64,000 nucleotides of DNA from an uncultured Gammaproteobacteria bacterium (GCA_903928015.1 CAIYPF010000092.1:1-64000); one strand, 5' to 3'. Shown: positions 32,310 through 46,991, counted from the first letter of the stretch. Numbers and translations: made by a program. Notes: a model not told the origin generated them from the letters alone.

Positions 32310-34451
32310 TCAGGCCTCGGCGTAGCGCTCGCGGCCCGGCATCCAGCGGTCTAGCAGGGGCTCGACCAGGTCGGGATGCACCTCGAGCAGCCGATCCGCC
32401 GCCGCCCGCACAACGGGCAGGAGGGCAACGTCACGGCCCAGGTCCGCGAAGCGCATTTCGAGGGTGCCGGTCTGGCGGGTACCGAGAAGCTCGCCGGGGC
32501 CGCGCAGTCTGAGGTCCGTTTCGGCAAGGCGGAAACCGTCGGTGGTATCGCGCATGGCGTTCAGCCGCTCGCGCCCCTGCGCCGAGAGCGGCGTCTGGAA
32601 GAGCAGCACGCAATGGCTGGCCGTGGCGCCGCGCCCGACCCGGCCACGGAGCTGGTGGAGCTGCGCGAGCCCGAGACGCTCGGCGTTCTCGATGATCATC
32701 AGGCTGGCGCGCGGCACGTCCACGCCCACCTCGATCACGGTGGTGGCGACCAGCAGGTCGATCTCGCCCGCCTTGAAGCGGGCCATCAGCGCCGAGCGCT
32801 CGCGCCCCGGCTGGCGTCCGTGCACCAGCCCGATCCGCAGTTCCGGAAGGGCCTCGGTGAGCTCGACGGCGATGGCCTCCGCCGCCTGCGCTTCGAGCAG
32901 CTCGGATTCCTCGATCAGCGTGCATACCCAGTAGGCCTGGCGACCTTCGGCGCAGGCGTGACGCACACGCTCCACTACCTCGGGGCGTCGGGAATTGTTG
33001 ATGACCACGGTGCCAACCGGCGTGCGCCCGGGGGGCAGTTCGTCGATGACGGAGTAATCGAGATCCGCGTAGGCGGTCATGGCAAGCGTGCGCGGTATGG
33101 GTGTGGCGGTCATGATGAGCTGGTGCGGCGCAAGACCGCCCTCGACTCCCTTCTCGCGCAGCTGCAAACGCTGGTGCACGCCGAAGCGATGCTGCTCGTC
33201 GATCACCACCAGCCCCAGCCGCGCAAAACGCACCTCGTCCTGGAAAAGCGCGTGCGTACCGATCGCAAGCATCGCATCGCCGCTCTCCAGTGCGGCCAGC
33301 GCCTCTCGCCGCGCCACGGCACCCTGGCGCCCGGAGAGCGCCACGGTGCGGATGCCGAGCGGCTGCATCCAGGACTCGAAGTTGCGCAGGTGCTGCTCGG
33401 CGAGGAGTTCGGTGGGCGCCATCACGGCGACCTGACGACCGCTGCCGATGGCCTGCAGGCAGGCGAGCGCGGCAACCAGCGTCTTGCCGCAACCCACGTC
33501 TCCCTGCACGAGACGCAGCATGGGTACATCGGCGTCCAGATCGCGTGCGATCTCCCCTGCAACCCGCAACTGTGCGCCGGTGGGCGCAAAGGGCAGAGCG
33601 GCGAGGAAGCGCTCCTGCAGGCTGCGCTCGGCGGCCAGCCTCGGCGCGCCCTGGCGCCGCGCACGCTGGCGCAACCGCAACAGGCTCAGGTGGTGGGCGA
33701 GCAATTCCTCGGCTGCGAGCCGGCGCTGGTAGGGGTGTTCGCCCGCCAGCAATTCCGCGGTGGGCGCATCGGGCGGCGGGCGATGAAGGAAACGCAGCGC
33801 CTCGGCGAGTGGCATGTCACCGGGCAGAAGGCCGGGAGGCAACAACTCGCGCAGCGCCCCACGTTCGAGCAGCACCAGTGCCGCCGCGCTCAGCTTGCGC
33901 CAGCTCGCCTGATGCAGGCCTTCGGTGGTGGGGTACACCGGCGTGAGGCTTTCTTCGTCGAGGGCTGGCTCGTCCGGCCCCACCACGCGGAATTCGGGAT
34001 GGAACATCTCAACGCCATTGCGCCCGCGCCGTGCCTCTCCGTAGCAACGCAGTTGCCCGGCCTGCTCGAGGATGCGCTGCTGCGGGCCGCTGAAATGGAA
34101 GAAACGCAGCGTCAGGATGCCGCTCGGATCCTGGATGGTGCAGGCGAGGCTGCGGCGGCGGCCGAAGTCCTGACGCACGGCCAGCACCTTGCCCTCGACC
34201 ACCGCGTCGATGCCGGGCAGCAGATCGCGGATGGGCGTGATCCGTGTACGGTCCTGATAGCGCAAGGGCAGATGGAAGAGCAGGTCGGCGACGCTGCGGA
34301 TGCCGAGGTCCGTGAGCTGGCTCGCGAGCTTGGGCCCCACGCCGCGCAGCGCCGTAACCGGTGTCTGCTCCAGCGCCTCGCGGGGGGGTGGTGCGGGCTC
34401 GGTCACGCTGCTGGCCGTCTCGGGTAGGCTGCTGCGATCATAGCCCATCAT
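32310..34451 (-). CDS. recG: ATP-dependent DNA helicase RecG
   Basis: This 713-residue helicase has an N-terminal wedge/OB domain (TPVTALRGVGPKLASQLTDLG, then LLFHLPLRYQDRTRI). The superfamily-2 motifs are VQGDVGCGKTLVAALA, APTELLAEQHLRNFE, VIDEQHRFGVHQR, MTATPIPRTLAMTAY, VATTVIEVGVDVPRA and QLRGRVGRG. It remodels stalled forks and Holliday junctions. Two adjacent ATGs (34451 and 34448) and a GTG at 34406 are possible starts. The start lies only 16 bp from the divergent epimerase start, so its promoter must lie inside that gene or the true start is further in. Confidence 0.95.
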   Translation of the reverse strand: MMGYDRSSLPETASSVTEPAPPPREALEQTPVTALRGVGPKLASQLTDLGIRSVADLLFHLPLRYQDRTRITPIRDLLPGIDAVVEGKVLAVRQDFGRRRSLACTIQDPSGILTLRFFHFSGPQQRILEQAGQLRCYGEARRGRNGVEMFHPEFRVVGPDEPALDEESLTPVYPTTEGLHQASWRKLSAAALVLLERGALRELLPPGLLPGDMPLAEALRFLHRPPPDAPTAELLAGEHPYQRRLAAEELLAHHLSLLRLRQRARRQGAPRLAAERSLQERFLAALPFAPTGAQLRVAGEIARDLDADVPMLRLVQGDVGCGKTLVAALACLQAIGSGRQVAVMAPTELLAEQHLRNFESWMQPLGIRTVALSGRQGAVARREALAALESGDAMLAIGTHALFQDEVRFARLGLVVIDEQHRFGVHQRLQLREKGVEGGLAPHQLIMTATPIPRTLAMTAYADLDYSVIDELPPGRTPVGTVVINNSRRPEVVERVRHACAEGRQAYWVCTLIEESELLEAQAAEAIAVELTEALPELRIGLVHGRQPGRERSALMARFKAGEIDLLVATTVIEVGVDVPRASLMIIENAERLGLAQLHQLRGRVGRGATASHCVLLFQTPLSAQGRERLNAMRDTTDGFRLAETDLRLRGPGELLGTRQTGTLEMRFADLGRDVALLPVVRAAADRLLEVHPDLVEPLLDRWMPGRERYAEA

Positions 34452-34467
34452 CGAAAGGAGTCTTGGC

Positions 34468-35316
34468 GTGGTATCGCGCAGCGTGTTGATTGCCGGTTGC
34501 GGGGATCTGGGGATCGCTCTCGGGCTGCGCCTGCGCGCATCGGGCTCGGACGTGAGCGGCCTGCGCCGGAGGCCCGAGGCGCTGCCTGCGGGCTTCCTCC
34601 GCATCGCGGCGGACCTTGGCGATCCCGGCTCGCTCGAGGTGCTTCGCGGGCAGCGCTTCGGGCACGTGGTGCTCACGGGCGCGCCTGGCGGTTTCGAGGA
34701 GTCGGCCTATCGCCGCGTCTACGTCGACGGTGTGCGCAACCTGCTCGGTGTGCTCGAAGGCGAGCCCGGCGTGCTGATGGTGGGAAGCACCGGCGTCTAT
34801 CACCAGGAGGACGGCAGCTGGGTGGACGAGGACTCGCCCACCGAACCGCGCGGGTTTTCCGGCCGCGCCCTGCTTGAGGGCGAGGCGTGGCTGCGCGAAT
34901 TGGCGGGCGCGCGCGCCAGCGTGCTCCGGCTGGGCGGCATCTACGGGCCGGGCAGGCAGAGGTTGCTCTCGGACGTGCGCGCCGGCCGTGGTTGCCCGCC
35001 CGAGCCGGCGCGATTCACCAACCGCATCCATCGCGATGATGCCGCGGCGATTCTCGAATTCCTGCTGCGGCGCCAGGCCGCGGGCGAGGCTCTGCACGCG
35101 TGTTACCTCGGCGTGGATTGCGAGCCTGCCCCGATGTGGGAGGTAAGGCACTGGATCGCGGGGCAGCTGGGCGTGACGCTGGATGACAGCCTGGCGCCAA
35201 GCGATGCCCGCGGCGGCAACAAGCGCTGCAGCAACCGCCGACTGCTCGCCGCCGGTTACCGGTTCATCTACCCCGATTACCGCGCGGGCTACGGCGCCCT
35301 GCTCGCGGCGTCCTAG
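34468..35316 (+). CDS. NAD(P)-binding epimerase (YeeZ-like SDR)
   Basis: This 282-residue protein is an atypical extended SDR. VLIAGCGDLGIALGLRLRASG binds the cofactor at the N-terminus, and VGSTGVYHQEDGSWVDED and RLGGIYGPGRQ follow. The last blocks (FTNRIHRDDAAAIL) are typical of the YeeZ group, whose substrate is not known. The GTG start has AAAGGAG at 34454-34460. The TAG stop overlaps the TAG of the convergent ridA in a single CTAG. Confidence 0.88.
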   Translation: MVSRSVLIAGCGDLGIALGLRLRASGSDVSGLRRRPEALPAGFLRIAADLGDPGSLEVLRGQRFGHVVLTGAPGGFEESAYRRVYVDGVRNLLGVLEGEPGVLMVGSTGVYHQEDGSWVDEDSPTEPRGFSGRALLEGEAWLRELAGARASVLRLGGIYGPGRQRLLSDVRAGRGCPPEPARFTNRIHRDDAAAILEFLLRRQAAGEALHACYLGVDCEPAPMWEVRHWIAGQLGVTLDDSLAPSDARGGNKRCSNRRLLAAGYRFIYPDYRAGYGALLAAS

Positions 35317-35702
35317 GCGCGCGGCACCATGATGGCCTCGATCTCGATCGCGGCACCGCGCGGCAATGCCGAGACCTGCACCGTGGAGCGCGCCGGGTAG
35401 GGTTCGCCGAACTCGGCGGCCATCACGGCGTTCACCTCGGCGAAATTGCCGAGATCGGTAAGGAATATCGTCACCTTGACGATCTGGTTCAGCTCTCCGC
35501 CAGCGGCGTGGCAGACGGCGCGCAGGTTCGCAAACACCTGCCGGGCCTGCGTGGCGATATCGCCCTCGACGATCTGCATGGTGGCGGGGTTGAAGGGAAT
35601 CTGGCCCGAGAGATAGACCACACCATTGGCTTTGACGGCCTGCGAGTAGGGGCCGATCGCCTGCGGCGCATCGGTGGTGCTGATGACGGCGCGATTGCTC
35701 AT
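35313..35702 (-). CDS. ridA: RidA (YjgF) enamine/imine deaminase
   Basis: This 129-residue protein hydrolyses reactive 2-aminoacrylate and other enamines to keto acids and ammonia. The family blocks AIGPYSQAVKANGVVYLSGQIP, VCHAAGGELNQIVKVTIFLTD and PARSTVQVSALPRGAAIEIEAI are all present, including the Arg in ARSTV that binds the carboxylate. AAAAGGAGAT precedes the ATG. It is the last gene of yicC-gmk-rpoZ-spoT-ridA. Confidence 0.95.
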   Translation of the reverse strand: MSNRAVISTTDAPQAIGPYSQAVKANGVVYLSGQIPFNPATMQIVEGDIATQARQVFANLRAVCHAAGGELNQIVKVTIFLTDLGNFAEVNAVMAAEFGEPYPARSTVQVSALPRGAAIEIEAIMVPRA

Positions 35703-35741
35703 GCGGATCTCCTTTTGAAACCGGGATTACGGTGCCGCGTC

Positions 35742-37853
35742 CTAGTGCCGGACGCGGTTCACCCTGATGACAGACCTGACGGTGCGCAGGCGGCGGATCA
35801 CGCGGGCCAGCGCGACGCGGTCGGGTATGGCCACGATCAGCCGCACCTGCGAGAGCTCGGCATCACGCTCTTCCATCGTGATTTTCTCGATGTTCACGTC
35901 GAGGGCGCTGATGGCGTTGGCGATGGCTGCGATGACGCCCTTGCGGTTCTCGAGCTCCACCAGCAATTCGCAACTGAACTCGCCGCGCGTCTCCTCGGCC
36001 CAGCGCAGCGGAGTGCTCTTCTCGGGATCATGCAGGATCTCGGTCATGTTGTTGCAGTTGGAGCGGTGCACCACCACGCCGCGCCCGGCGCTGATATGTC
36101 CGAGGATGACGTCGCCGGGTATGGGATGGCAGCACTTGGCGTAACTGAGCGCGATGCCCTCGGTGCCGCGGATCACGAGCGGCGTGGGCTCCGAAGCGCC
36201 GGCGCCCTCATGCCCGCCGACAAGGCGGCGTGCCGTGAGCGGGGCCACGCGGTTGCCGAGCCCGATCTCCTCGAAAATGGCATCGAGCGAGGAACGGCGC
36301 GTCTCGGCGAGAAAATGCTCCACCGTGCGCGGGTCGAGGCTCTTCAGACTCGCGTCGAGGGAGTTCAGCGCCTTTTCGAGCAGCCGCTGTCCGAGTTCTA
36401 TCGACTCCGAACGCTGCTGGCTCTTCAGGAAGTGGCGGATGTTGGTGCGCGCCTTGGCCGTGACCACGAAATTGAGCCAGGTGGGATTGGGGCGCGCACG
36501 CGGTGCCGTGACGATCTCGACGCTCTGTCCGCTCTGCAGCACCGTGCTGAGCGGCGCGAGGTTGCGGTCGATGCGGCAGGCCACGCAGCTGTTGCCGATG
36601 TCGGTGTGCACGGCGTAGGCGAAGTCCACCGCAGTGGCGCCGGTGGGCAGGGCGAGGATCGAGCCCTTCGGCGTGAAGACGTAGACCTCGTCGGGAAAGA
36701 GGTCGATCTTCATGTTCTCGATGAATTCGAGCGAGTTGCCCGCGCGCTGCTGCATCTCGAGCAGCCCCTGCACCCACTGCCGTGCTCTCAGGTTGCCGGA
36801 GGCCGCGCTATCGCTGCTGCCGCTCTTGTAGAGCCAGTGCGCCGCGATGCCGTTGTTCGCCATCTCTTCCATCTCCGCGGTACGGATCTGGATCTCGATG
36901 GGCACGCCATGCATGCCGAAGAGCACCGTGTGCAGGGACTGGTAGCCGTTCGTCTTGGGAATGGCGATGTAGTCCTTGAAGTGTCCGGGCAGCGGTTTGT
37001 AGAGGTTGTGCACCGCGCCTAGCGTGCGGTAGCAGCTGTCGACGCTGTCCACGACGATGCGGAAGGCGAAGACGTCCATGATCTCCGAGAAGCTCTTCCG
37101 CTTCGTGCGCATCTTGAGATAGATGCTGTAGAGGTGCTTCTCGCGGCCCACCACGTGGGCGGGGATGTCCTCGGCGGTGAGGCAGGCCTCGATCTTGCGC
37201 TGGGCCTGCGACACCAGTTCCTTGCGGTTGCCGCGCGCCTTGCGCACCGCCGCCTGTATGCGGCGCGAGCGCATGGGGTGCAGCGCGGCGAAGCCCAGAT
37301 CCTCGAACTCCGTGCGGATGCTGTTCATGCCGAGACGCTGCGCGATGGGCGCGTAGATCTCGAGCGTCTCGTGGGCAATGCGACGGCGCTGCTCGGGCTT
37401 CAGTACATCCAGCGTGCGCATGTTGTGCAGGCGGTCGGCGAGCTTCACCAGGATCACGCGGATGTCGCGCGCCATGGCGAGCGCCATCTTCTGGAAGTTC
37501 TCGGCCTGGGCCTCGGCACGCGAGGAGCTCTCGAAGAGCGTGAGCTTGCTCACCCCGTCGACCAGGTCGGCCACCGCCGGGCCGAACTGCGCCGCAAGCG
37601 ATTCCTTGGCGATGCCGGTGTCTTCGATCACATCGTGCAGCAGCGCGGCGATCAGGCTCTGGTGATCCATGCGCATGTCGGCAAGGATGCCGGCCACAGC
37701 CAGAGGATGCGTGACATAGGGTTGGCCGGTGCGACGCACCTGCCCGTCATGAGCCTGCTCGGAGTAGTAGAACGCCCGCCTGACGGCATCCACCTGCTCG
37801 GGGGCCAGATAGCCCCGGAGCTTGTCGGTGAGGGTGGAGAGTTGTGCCAGCAT
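35742..37853 (-). CDS. spoT: Bifunctional (p)ppGpp synthetase/hydrolase SpoT
   Basis: This 703-residue protein has the hydrolase HD domain intact (THPLAVAGI, H73-D74 in LLHDVIEDT), a RelA/SpoT synthetase domain (HNLYKPLPGHFKDYIAIPKTNGYQSLHT), a TGS domain (VYVFTPKGSILALPTGATAVDFAY) and a C-terminal ACT domain. It makes and degrades the alarmone (p)ppGpp in response to starvation for carbon, fatty acid or iron. It lies 33 bp after rpoZ, the usual operon. Confidence 0.96.
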   Translation of the reverse strand: MLAQLSTLTDKLRGYLAPEQVDAVRRAFYYSEQAHDGQVRRTGQPYVTHPLAVAGILADMRMDHQSLIAALLHDVIEDTGIAKESLAAQFGPAVADLVDGVSKLTLFESSSRAEAQAENFQKMALAMARDIRVILVKLADRLHNMRTLDVLKPEQRRRIAHETLEIYAPIAQRLGMNSIRTEFEDLGFAALHPMRSRRIQAAVRKARGNRKELVSQAQRKIEACLTAEDIPAHVVGREKHLYSIYLKMRTKRKSFSEIMDVFAFRIVVDSVDSCYRTLGAVHNLYKPLPGHFKDYIAIPKTNGYQSLHTVLFGMHGVPIEIQIRTAEMEEMANNGIAAHWLYKSGSSDSAASGNLRARQWVQGLLEMQQRAGNSLEFIENMKIDLFPDEVYVFTPKGSILALPTGATAVDFAYAVHTDIGNSCVACRIDRNLAPLSTVLQSGQSVEIVTAPRARPNPTWLNFVVTAKARTNIRHFLKSQQRSESIELGQRLLEKALNSLDASLKSLDPRTVEHFLAETRRSSLDAIFEEIGLGNRVAPLTARRLVGGHEGAGASEPTPLVIRGTEGIALSYAKCCHPIPGDVILGHISAGRGVVVHRSNCNNMTEILHDPEKSTPLRWAEETRGEFSCELLVELENRKGVIAAIANAISALDVNIEKITMEERDAELSQVRLIVAIPDRVALARVIRRLRTVRSVIRVNRVRH

Positions 37854-37886
37854 GGGGCGACCGGGGCGCCGGCGCCCCGGGAGGGA

Positions 37887-38147
37887 TCAGAGGCTGTTCA
37901 GGGAGTCCGCCTGCGCCTCGAGGAGTTCCTCGAGGGTGGCCTCGGCGGGCTCGTCGAAGAAGCCCGGGCCGATCAGGCCTTCGGCGATTTCGCGCAGCGC
38001 GATGACGGTGGGTTTGTCGGAGGCTTCCTGGACCAGGGGCTCCTTGCCGCCGGTGGCAAGCTGGCGCGCACGCCGGGATGCAACAAGAACCAGCTCGAAA
38101 CGGTTGTCGACCTTGCTCAGGCAGTCTTCGACGGTAATTCGTGCCAT
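37887..38147 (-). CDS. rpoZ: RNA polymerase omega subunit
   Basis: This 86-residue protein starts [20 protein letters not shown], followed by [12 protein letters not shown] and [13 protein letters not shown], the conserved omega blocks that embrace the beta' C-terminus. Omega also forms one of the ppGpp-binding sites of RNA polymerase, which fits its place next to spoT. Confidence 0.95.
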   Translation of the reverse strand: MARITVEDCLSKVDNRFELVLVASRRARQLATGGKEPLVQEASDKPTVIALREIAEGLIGPGFFDEPAEATLEELLEAQADSLNSL

Positions 38148-38218
38148 GCGTTCACCTGCTGTGGGAGGGCTGGGCCGGGGGTAGCGGCCTGCGGGGGTCG
38201 CGAGTCTAGCAGAGGCGC

Positions 38219-39702
<1,484 letters not shown>

Positions 39703-39816
39703 GCTCTGGATGGGCGGCAAGCGCGATCTCCGTCGGGGCGGGGGAGCGGGCATTGTAGCCCTGCCCGCCGCGCGCGCACCACGCATGCAACGCGCGGCCA
39801 TGCAGCAGCCGCTGTG

Positions 39817-39822
39817 TATAAT
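39817..39822 (+). promoter_or_regulatory. Probable -10 element of rph
   Basis: A perfect TATAAT lies 46 bp before the rph ATG in the divergent yicC/rph region. No clear -35 is seen at 16-18 bp, so the promoter may be weak or activator-dependent. Confidence 0.4.
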
Positions 39823-39868
39823 CCGCCGCCTCCTGCCGTTCCCCCCTCCGCCCACCGGAATCACTCGC

Positions 39869-40591
39869 ATGGAAAGACCCAGCGGCCGCCGCCCGGAACA
39901 GATCCGTCCGGTGCGCATCACCCGAAAGTTCAACCGCCACGCAGAGGGTTCCGTGCTCGTGGAGTTCGGCGACACCCGCGTGATCTGCACCGCGACCATC
40001 GATCGCGGAGTGCCGCGATTCCTGCGCGGTGAAGGCAGCGGCTGGCTCACGGCGGAATACGGGATGCTGCCACGCGCCACCAACACGCGCTCCGAGCGCG
40101 AGGCGAGCCGCGGCAAGCAGAGCGGCCGCACTGTCGAGATACAGCGTCTGATCGGGCGCTCGCTGCGCTCGGCCATCGACATGAAAAAGCTCGGCGAGAA
40201 CACCATCGTGCTCGACTGCGACGTGATCCAGGCCGATGGCGGCACACGCACGGCCGCGATCACCGGCGCCTGCGTGGCGCTGGTCGACGCACTCGCCGAA
40301 GGACGACGCAAGCGCCTGTTTGCCGAGGATCCGCTGCGTCACCTGGTGGCGGCGGTGTCGGTGGGAATCTACCGGGACGAACCCGTGCTCGATCTCGATT
40401 ACGCCGAGGACTCCGCGGCCGAGACCGACATGAACGTGGTGATGACCGAGCAGGGTGACTATATCGAGGTGCAGGGCACCGCCGAGGGCAAGCCCCTTAC
40501 GGCAGAGCAACTGGGCCGGATGCTCGAGCTCGCGAAGGTCGGCACCCAGACACTGGTGCGCGTGCAGAAGATGGCGCTCGCCCAGCCCTGA
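39869..40591 (+). CDS. rph: Ribonuclease PH
   Basis: This 240-residue phosphorolytic 3'-5' exoribonuclease trims tRNA precursors. The blocks [45 protein letters not shown] and [20 protein letters not shown] are present, including the phosphate-binding arginines and catalytic Asp residues of the RNase PH fold. The ATG is fixed by the conserved N-terminus. It ends 15 bp from the convergent crc-like gene. Confidence 0.96.
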   Translation: MERPSGRRPEQIRPVRITRKFNRHAEGSVLVEFGDTRVICTATIDRGVPRFLRGEGSGWLTAEYGMLPRATNTRSEREASRGKQSGRTVEIQRLIGRSLRSAIDMKKLGENTIVLDCDVIQADGGTRTAAITGACVALVDALAEGRRKRLFAEDPLRHLVAAVSVGIYRDEPVLDLDYAEDSAAETDMNVVMTEQGDYIEVQGTAEGKPLTAEQLGRMLELAKVGTQTLVRVQKMALAQP

Positions 40592-40606
40592 GCAGGCGGC
40601 GGCAGG

Positions 40607-41383
40607 TCAGAGCCGATCGAGCTCGATGTCGTAGTCCATGGTGAGGGGCGCATGGGAGGAGAACTCCTGCGCCTTGAAGAGGCTGCCGTATTCGATGGTG
40701 CCTTTGAGGCCCCCCGACACCACCTGATAATCCACGCGCCAGGCCTGCCCGCCGTCGCGTCCCGCCGGCCACCACGAGAATTCGTCGTCGTCGGCATTCA
40801 CCGCGCGGAAAGCGTCCACATAGCCCAGCGGGCCGAAGAGGTTCCCGAGCCAGAGCCGCTCGGCGGCGAGGAATCCGGGTTCGTCCTGATGCGCGGAGGC
40901 GTGGTGCACGTCCCGGGCGCTGTGGGCCATGTTCCAGTTGCCGCAGAGGATGTACTGCCGGCGCTTCTTGCGCACTTTGTCGAGTTGCGACTGCAGTTGC
41001 TCGAAGAAGCGCGACTTGCGGGCGAGCGAGCCCGGGTCATCGAGGCTCGCGGCTGGCGCGAGCAGGCAGGCGACGCTGATGTTCTCGAAGTCGGCCTGGA
41101 TGTAGCGACCCTCGCCATCGGCCTCGCCGAGGCCGAGCCCGGTCATGATCGCCTTGGGGAGTTTCCGGGTGTAGATCGCGACGCCGTTGCTGGTGCCTTC
41201 GATGGAGTCCCAGAAGTAGCTGAAGTAGCCCTCGGGGTTGTACTTGGCGGCGCTCAGCCTCGATTCGCTGGCACGAAGTTCCTGGACGCAGATGATGTCA
41301 GCGTCCTGGCGCAGGGCCCACTCGAAGAAACCCTTGCTCACGGCTTCACGCAAGCCATCGGCGCAGAAGCTGATAACGCGCAT
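40607..41383 (-). CDS. crc: Crc-like catabolite repression control protein
   Basis: This 258-residue protein has an exonuclease III/AP-endonuclease fold: [26 protein letters not shown] with E35, and [11 protein letters not shown]. Key catalytic residues are changed: the GDxN motif reads GNWN (N149) and the SDH motif reads SSH (S243). This is the situation in Pseudomonas Crc, which is not a nuclease but assists Hfq in blocking translation of catabolic mRNAs. Length (259 in P. aeruginosa) and the position between rph and pyrE both match crc. The start at 41383 gives [10 protein letters not shown]. Confidence 0.8.
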   Translation of the reverse strand: MRVISFCADGLREAVSKGFFEWALRQDADIICVQELRASESRLSAAKYNPEGYFSYFWDSIEGTSNGVAIYTRKLPKAIMTGLGLGEADGEGRYIQADFENISVACLLAPAASLDDPGSLARKSRFFEQLQSQLDKVRKKRRQYILCGNWNMAHSARDVHHASAHQDEPGFLAAERLWLGNLFGPLGYVDAFRAVNADDDEFSWWPAGRDGGQAWRVDYQVVSGGLKGTIEYGSLFKAQEFSSHAPLTMDYDIELDRL

Positions 41384-41566
41384 CGCAGTGTCCGTCGGAT
41401 TACGAGCCAATCATACATGACGATGCGCCCGCTGGTTCCCGCTCGGCGCATATTCAGCGCGGGAATTGCGAATGGTTACGCCCGGGCTCGACGGATAGCC
41501 GCCACAGCCCCGGAGAGCGGCCGCGCCCGCGCAGGGGGAGATTCGGGCGATCGCGCTGTTATACTC

Positions 41567-41575
41567 CGGGAAAAT
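41567..41575 (+). promoter_or_regulatory. Extended -10 promoter of pyrE
   Basis: TG-T-TATACT is an extended -10 element 17 bp upstream of the pyrE ATG; the leader would be about 10 nt. There is no good -35, which fits an extended -10 promoter. With so short a leader no attenuator of the E. coli type can form. Confidence 0.4.
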
Positions 41576-41592
41576 CCGACCGAGGGGGCGGA

Positions 41593-42237
41593 ATGTCCGC
41601 ACACGGCAGCGAGTTCATCCGTCTGGCACTCGCACAGGACGCGCTTCGCTTCGGGGAGTTCACCCTCAAGTCGGGTCGTCAAAGCCCCTACTTCTTCAAT
41701 GCTGGCCATTTCAGCAGCGGCGCGTCGCTGGCCTCGCTGGGTCGTTGCTACGCAGCCGCCATCGACCAGGCCGGCATCGGCTTCGACATGCTCTTCGGCC
41801 CGGCCTACAAGGGCATCCCGCTTGCCGTGACCACCGCCATCGCCATTGCTGCGAATGGCCGGGACGTGCCCTGCGCCTTCAACCGCAAGGAGGCCAAGAC
41901 GCACGGCGAGGGCGGCTCGCTGATCGGCGCCCCACTCGCGGGCAGGGTACTCATCGTGGACGACGTGATCACGGCAGGCACGGCCGTGCGGGAAGTCGTT
42001 TCGCTGATCCGCAACGCAGGCGCCACCGTGGCCGGCGTGGTGATTGGCCTCGACCGCGACGAAGTCGGCCCCAATGGCCGCTCCGCAGTGGCGGAACTGG
42101 CCGACGAGCTTGCCGCGCCCGTGGCCAGCATCGCGCGGCTCGACGATATCGTCGGCTTCCTGGAGCACGCACCGGAATTCCGCGAGCACCTGCCGCGCGT
42201 GCTCGCCTACCGCCAGCAGTGGGGAGCCTCACGCTGA
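41593..42237 (+). CDS. pyrE: Orotate phosphoribosyltransferase
   Basis: This 214-residue enzyme converts orotate and PRPP to OMP in pyrimidine synthesis. [39 protein letters not shown] and the PRPP motif [16 protein letters not shown] are all present. It is divergent from crc, as in Pseudomonas, and 6 bp upstream of the DUF4124-like gene. Confidence 0.97.
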   Translation: MSAHGSEFIRLALAQDALRFGEFTLKSGRQSPYFFNAGHFSSGASLASLGRCYAAAIDQAGIGFDMLFGPAYKGIPLAVTTAIAIAANGRDVPCAFNRKEAKTHGEGGSLIGAPLAGRVLIVDDVITAGTAVREVVSLIRNAGATVAGVVIGLDRDEVGPNGRSAVAELADELAAPVASIARLDDIVGFLEHAPEFREHLPRVLAYRQQWGASR

Positions 42238-42243
42238 GCAGCC

Positions 42244-42906
42244 ATGAACAGAACCGGAGGACTCATCGACGTGAAGGCATCCGCTAGTACCTTGCTCCAA
42301 GGCCTGCTTGCCTCGCTGCTGCTCTCGGCGCCGGTCTTCGCCGACGAGCTCTTCTTCCGCTACGAGAACGCCGAGGGCGTGACCGTGATCGACGATCAGG
42401 TCCCGCCACAGTTCGCCCACAAGGGCTACCAGGTACTGAACCCGGCGGGACGGGTGGTGGAAGTGATCCCCCGCGCGTTGACCGAGACCGAGCGCAAGCA
42501 ATCGGACAACAGCGTCATCCGGGCGCAGCTGCGCCGTGAAGAGCAAGAGCGGCAGGCCCGCTACGACGACATGCTGCTCGCGCGCTACAGCGCGATCGCC
42601 GACATCGAGGATGCGCGCAAGCGCCGCCTGAACGAGATCAAGGTCCGCATCAACCTGCTGAAGGGCAATATCTCGAACCAGAAGCAGCAGCTGGAAGCGC
42701 GCCAGGAAGAAGCGGCAACGCTGGAGCGGGGCGGTCAGGCCGTGCCGGAAGAACTCACGGGGACCATCGAGTCCCTGCGCGCCGAGATCGGCGTCGCCGA
42801 TGGCCAGATCGAGCGATTCAAAACCGAACTCACCGCCACGGACCTGCGCTTCGACATGGACGTTGAACGATTCCACATCCTGCGCCCGACCCTACCCAAC
42901 CCCTGA
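42244..42906 (+). CDS. Periplasmic DUF4124-like coiled-coil protein
   Basis: This 220-residue protein has a signal peptide (about residues 14-33, LLQGLLASLLLSAPVFA). A DUF4124-like beta motif follows (FFRYENAEGVTVIDDQVPPQ, then GYQVLNPAGRVVEV). A long charged helical region (residues about 80-215) with heptad patterns such as NLLKGNISNQKQQLEAR suggests coiled coil. Its function is unknown. The close spacing to pyrE suggests the same transcript, which may be only positional. Confidence 0.7.
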   Translation: MNRTGGLIDVKASASTLLQGLLASLLLSAPVFADELFFRYENAEGVTVIDDQVPPQFAHKGYQVLNPAGRVVEVIPRALTETERKQSDNSVIRAQLRREEQERQARYDDMLLARYSAIADIEDARKRRLNEIKVRINLLKGNISNQKQQLEARQEEAATLERGGQAVPEELTGTIESLRAEIGVADGQIERFKTELTATDLRFDMDVERFHILRPTLPNP

Positions 42907-42912
42907 AGCGCC

Positions 42913-43512
42913 TCAGTCGGACCCCTGCTGGCGGAAAGTCGAAGACGCCAGCAAGCGCCACTGTTCAGGCCAATGCTCCGTCGGGGCGCGACGGAAATCC
43001 GAACGCACGAATTGCCCGATGCGCCCCTCTGCAGCGGCGAGGAGCAGGTTGGCCGCCTGCGCGGCAGGAATCGCTGTGCGCAGCCCCTGCCGGGGTTCAG
43101 CCTCGCGAAGCACAGCGCGGAGTTCTGTCTCCAACCTGTCGAAGAGTTGCTGAACCCGTGAGCGCAGGCGCTCGTTCTCGCCGGCCAGGGCGTCACCTGT
43201 CAGCAGGCGGGTGATCCCCGGATTGCGCTCGCAGAAACCGAGGAGCAGCCCGAGGATTTCCCCGCACTGCACGAGCGCATCCGCCTCCTCGCGGCGGATT
43301 CGTGCGATGCGCGTGAAGAGCGTCTCCTCGATGAACTCGATCAGCCCCTCGAACATCTTCGCCTTGCTGGGGAAGTGCCGGTAGAGCGCAGCCTCGGAGA
43401 CGCCCACCCGCGCCGCGAGCGCGGCCGTGGTGATGCGTCCGCCGGGCGTGGCCTCGAGCATCTGCGCGAGGTGCTGGAGGATGTCGTCCCGTCGCGAGTT
43501 GGCGGGGCTCAT
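42913..43512 (-). CDS. slmA: Nucleoid occlusion factor SlmA
   Basis: This 199-residue TetR-family protein has a helix-turn-helix [28 protein letters not shown] and the SlmA-specific continuation [15 protein letters not shown]. SlmA binds palindromic sites on the chromosome and blocks FtsZ ring assembly over the nucleoid. The ATG at 43512 gives [12 protein letters not shown]. It lies 19 bp after argB, on the same strand, and converges with the DUF4124-like gene at 6 bp. Confidence 0.92.
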   Translation of the reverse strand: MSPANSRRDDILQHLAQMLEATPGGRITTAALAARVGVSEAALYRHFPSKAKMFEGLIEFIEETLFTRIARIRREEADALVQCGEILGLLLGFCERNPGITRLLTGDALAGENERLRSRVQQLFDRLETELRAVLREAEPRQGLRTAIPAAQAANLLLAAAEGRIGQFVRSDFRRAPTEHWPEQWRLLASSTFRQQGSD

Positions 43513-43531
43513 GCTTATTGCGCCACGCCTG

Positions 43532-46987
<3,456 letters not shown>

Positions 46988-46991
<4 letters not shown>

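Noticed and set aside
32376-34427. 683-residue open frame opposite recG
   Set aside because: RecG motifs are complete on the minus strand; the plus frame has no family features.
40607-41383. Exonuclease III (xthA) annotation
   Set aside because: The fold fits, but the GDxN and SDH catalytic motifs are altered and the rph/pyrE context is that of crc.
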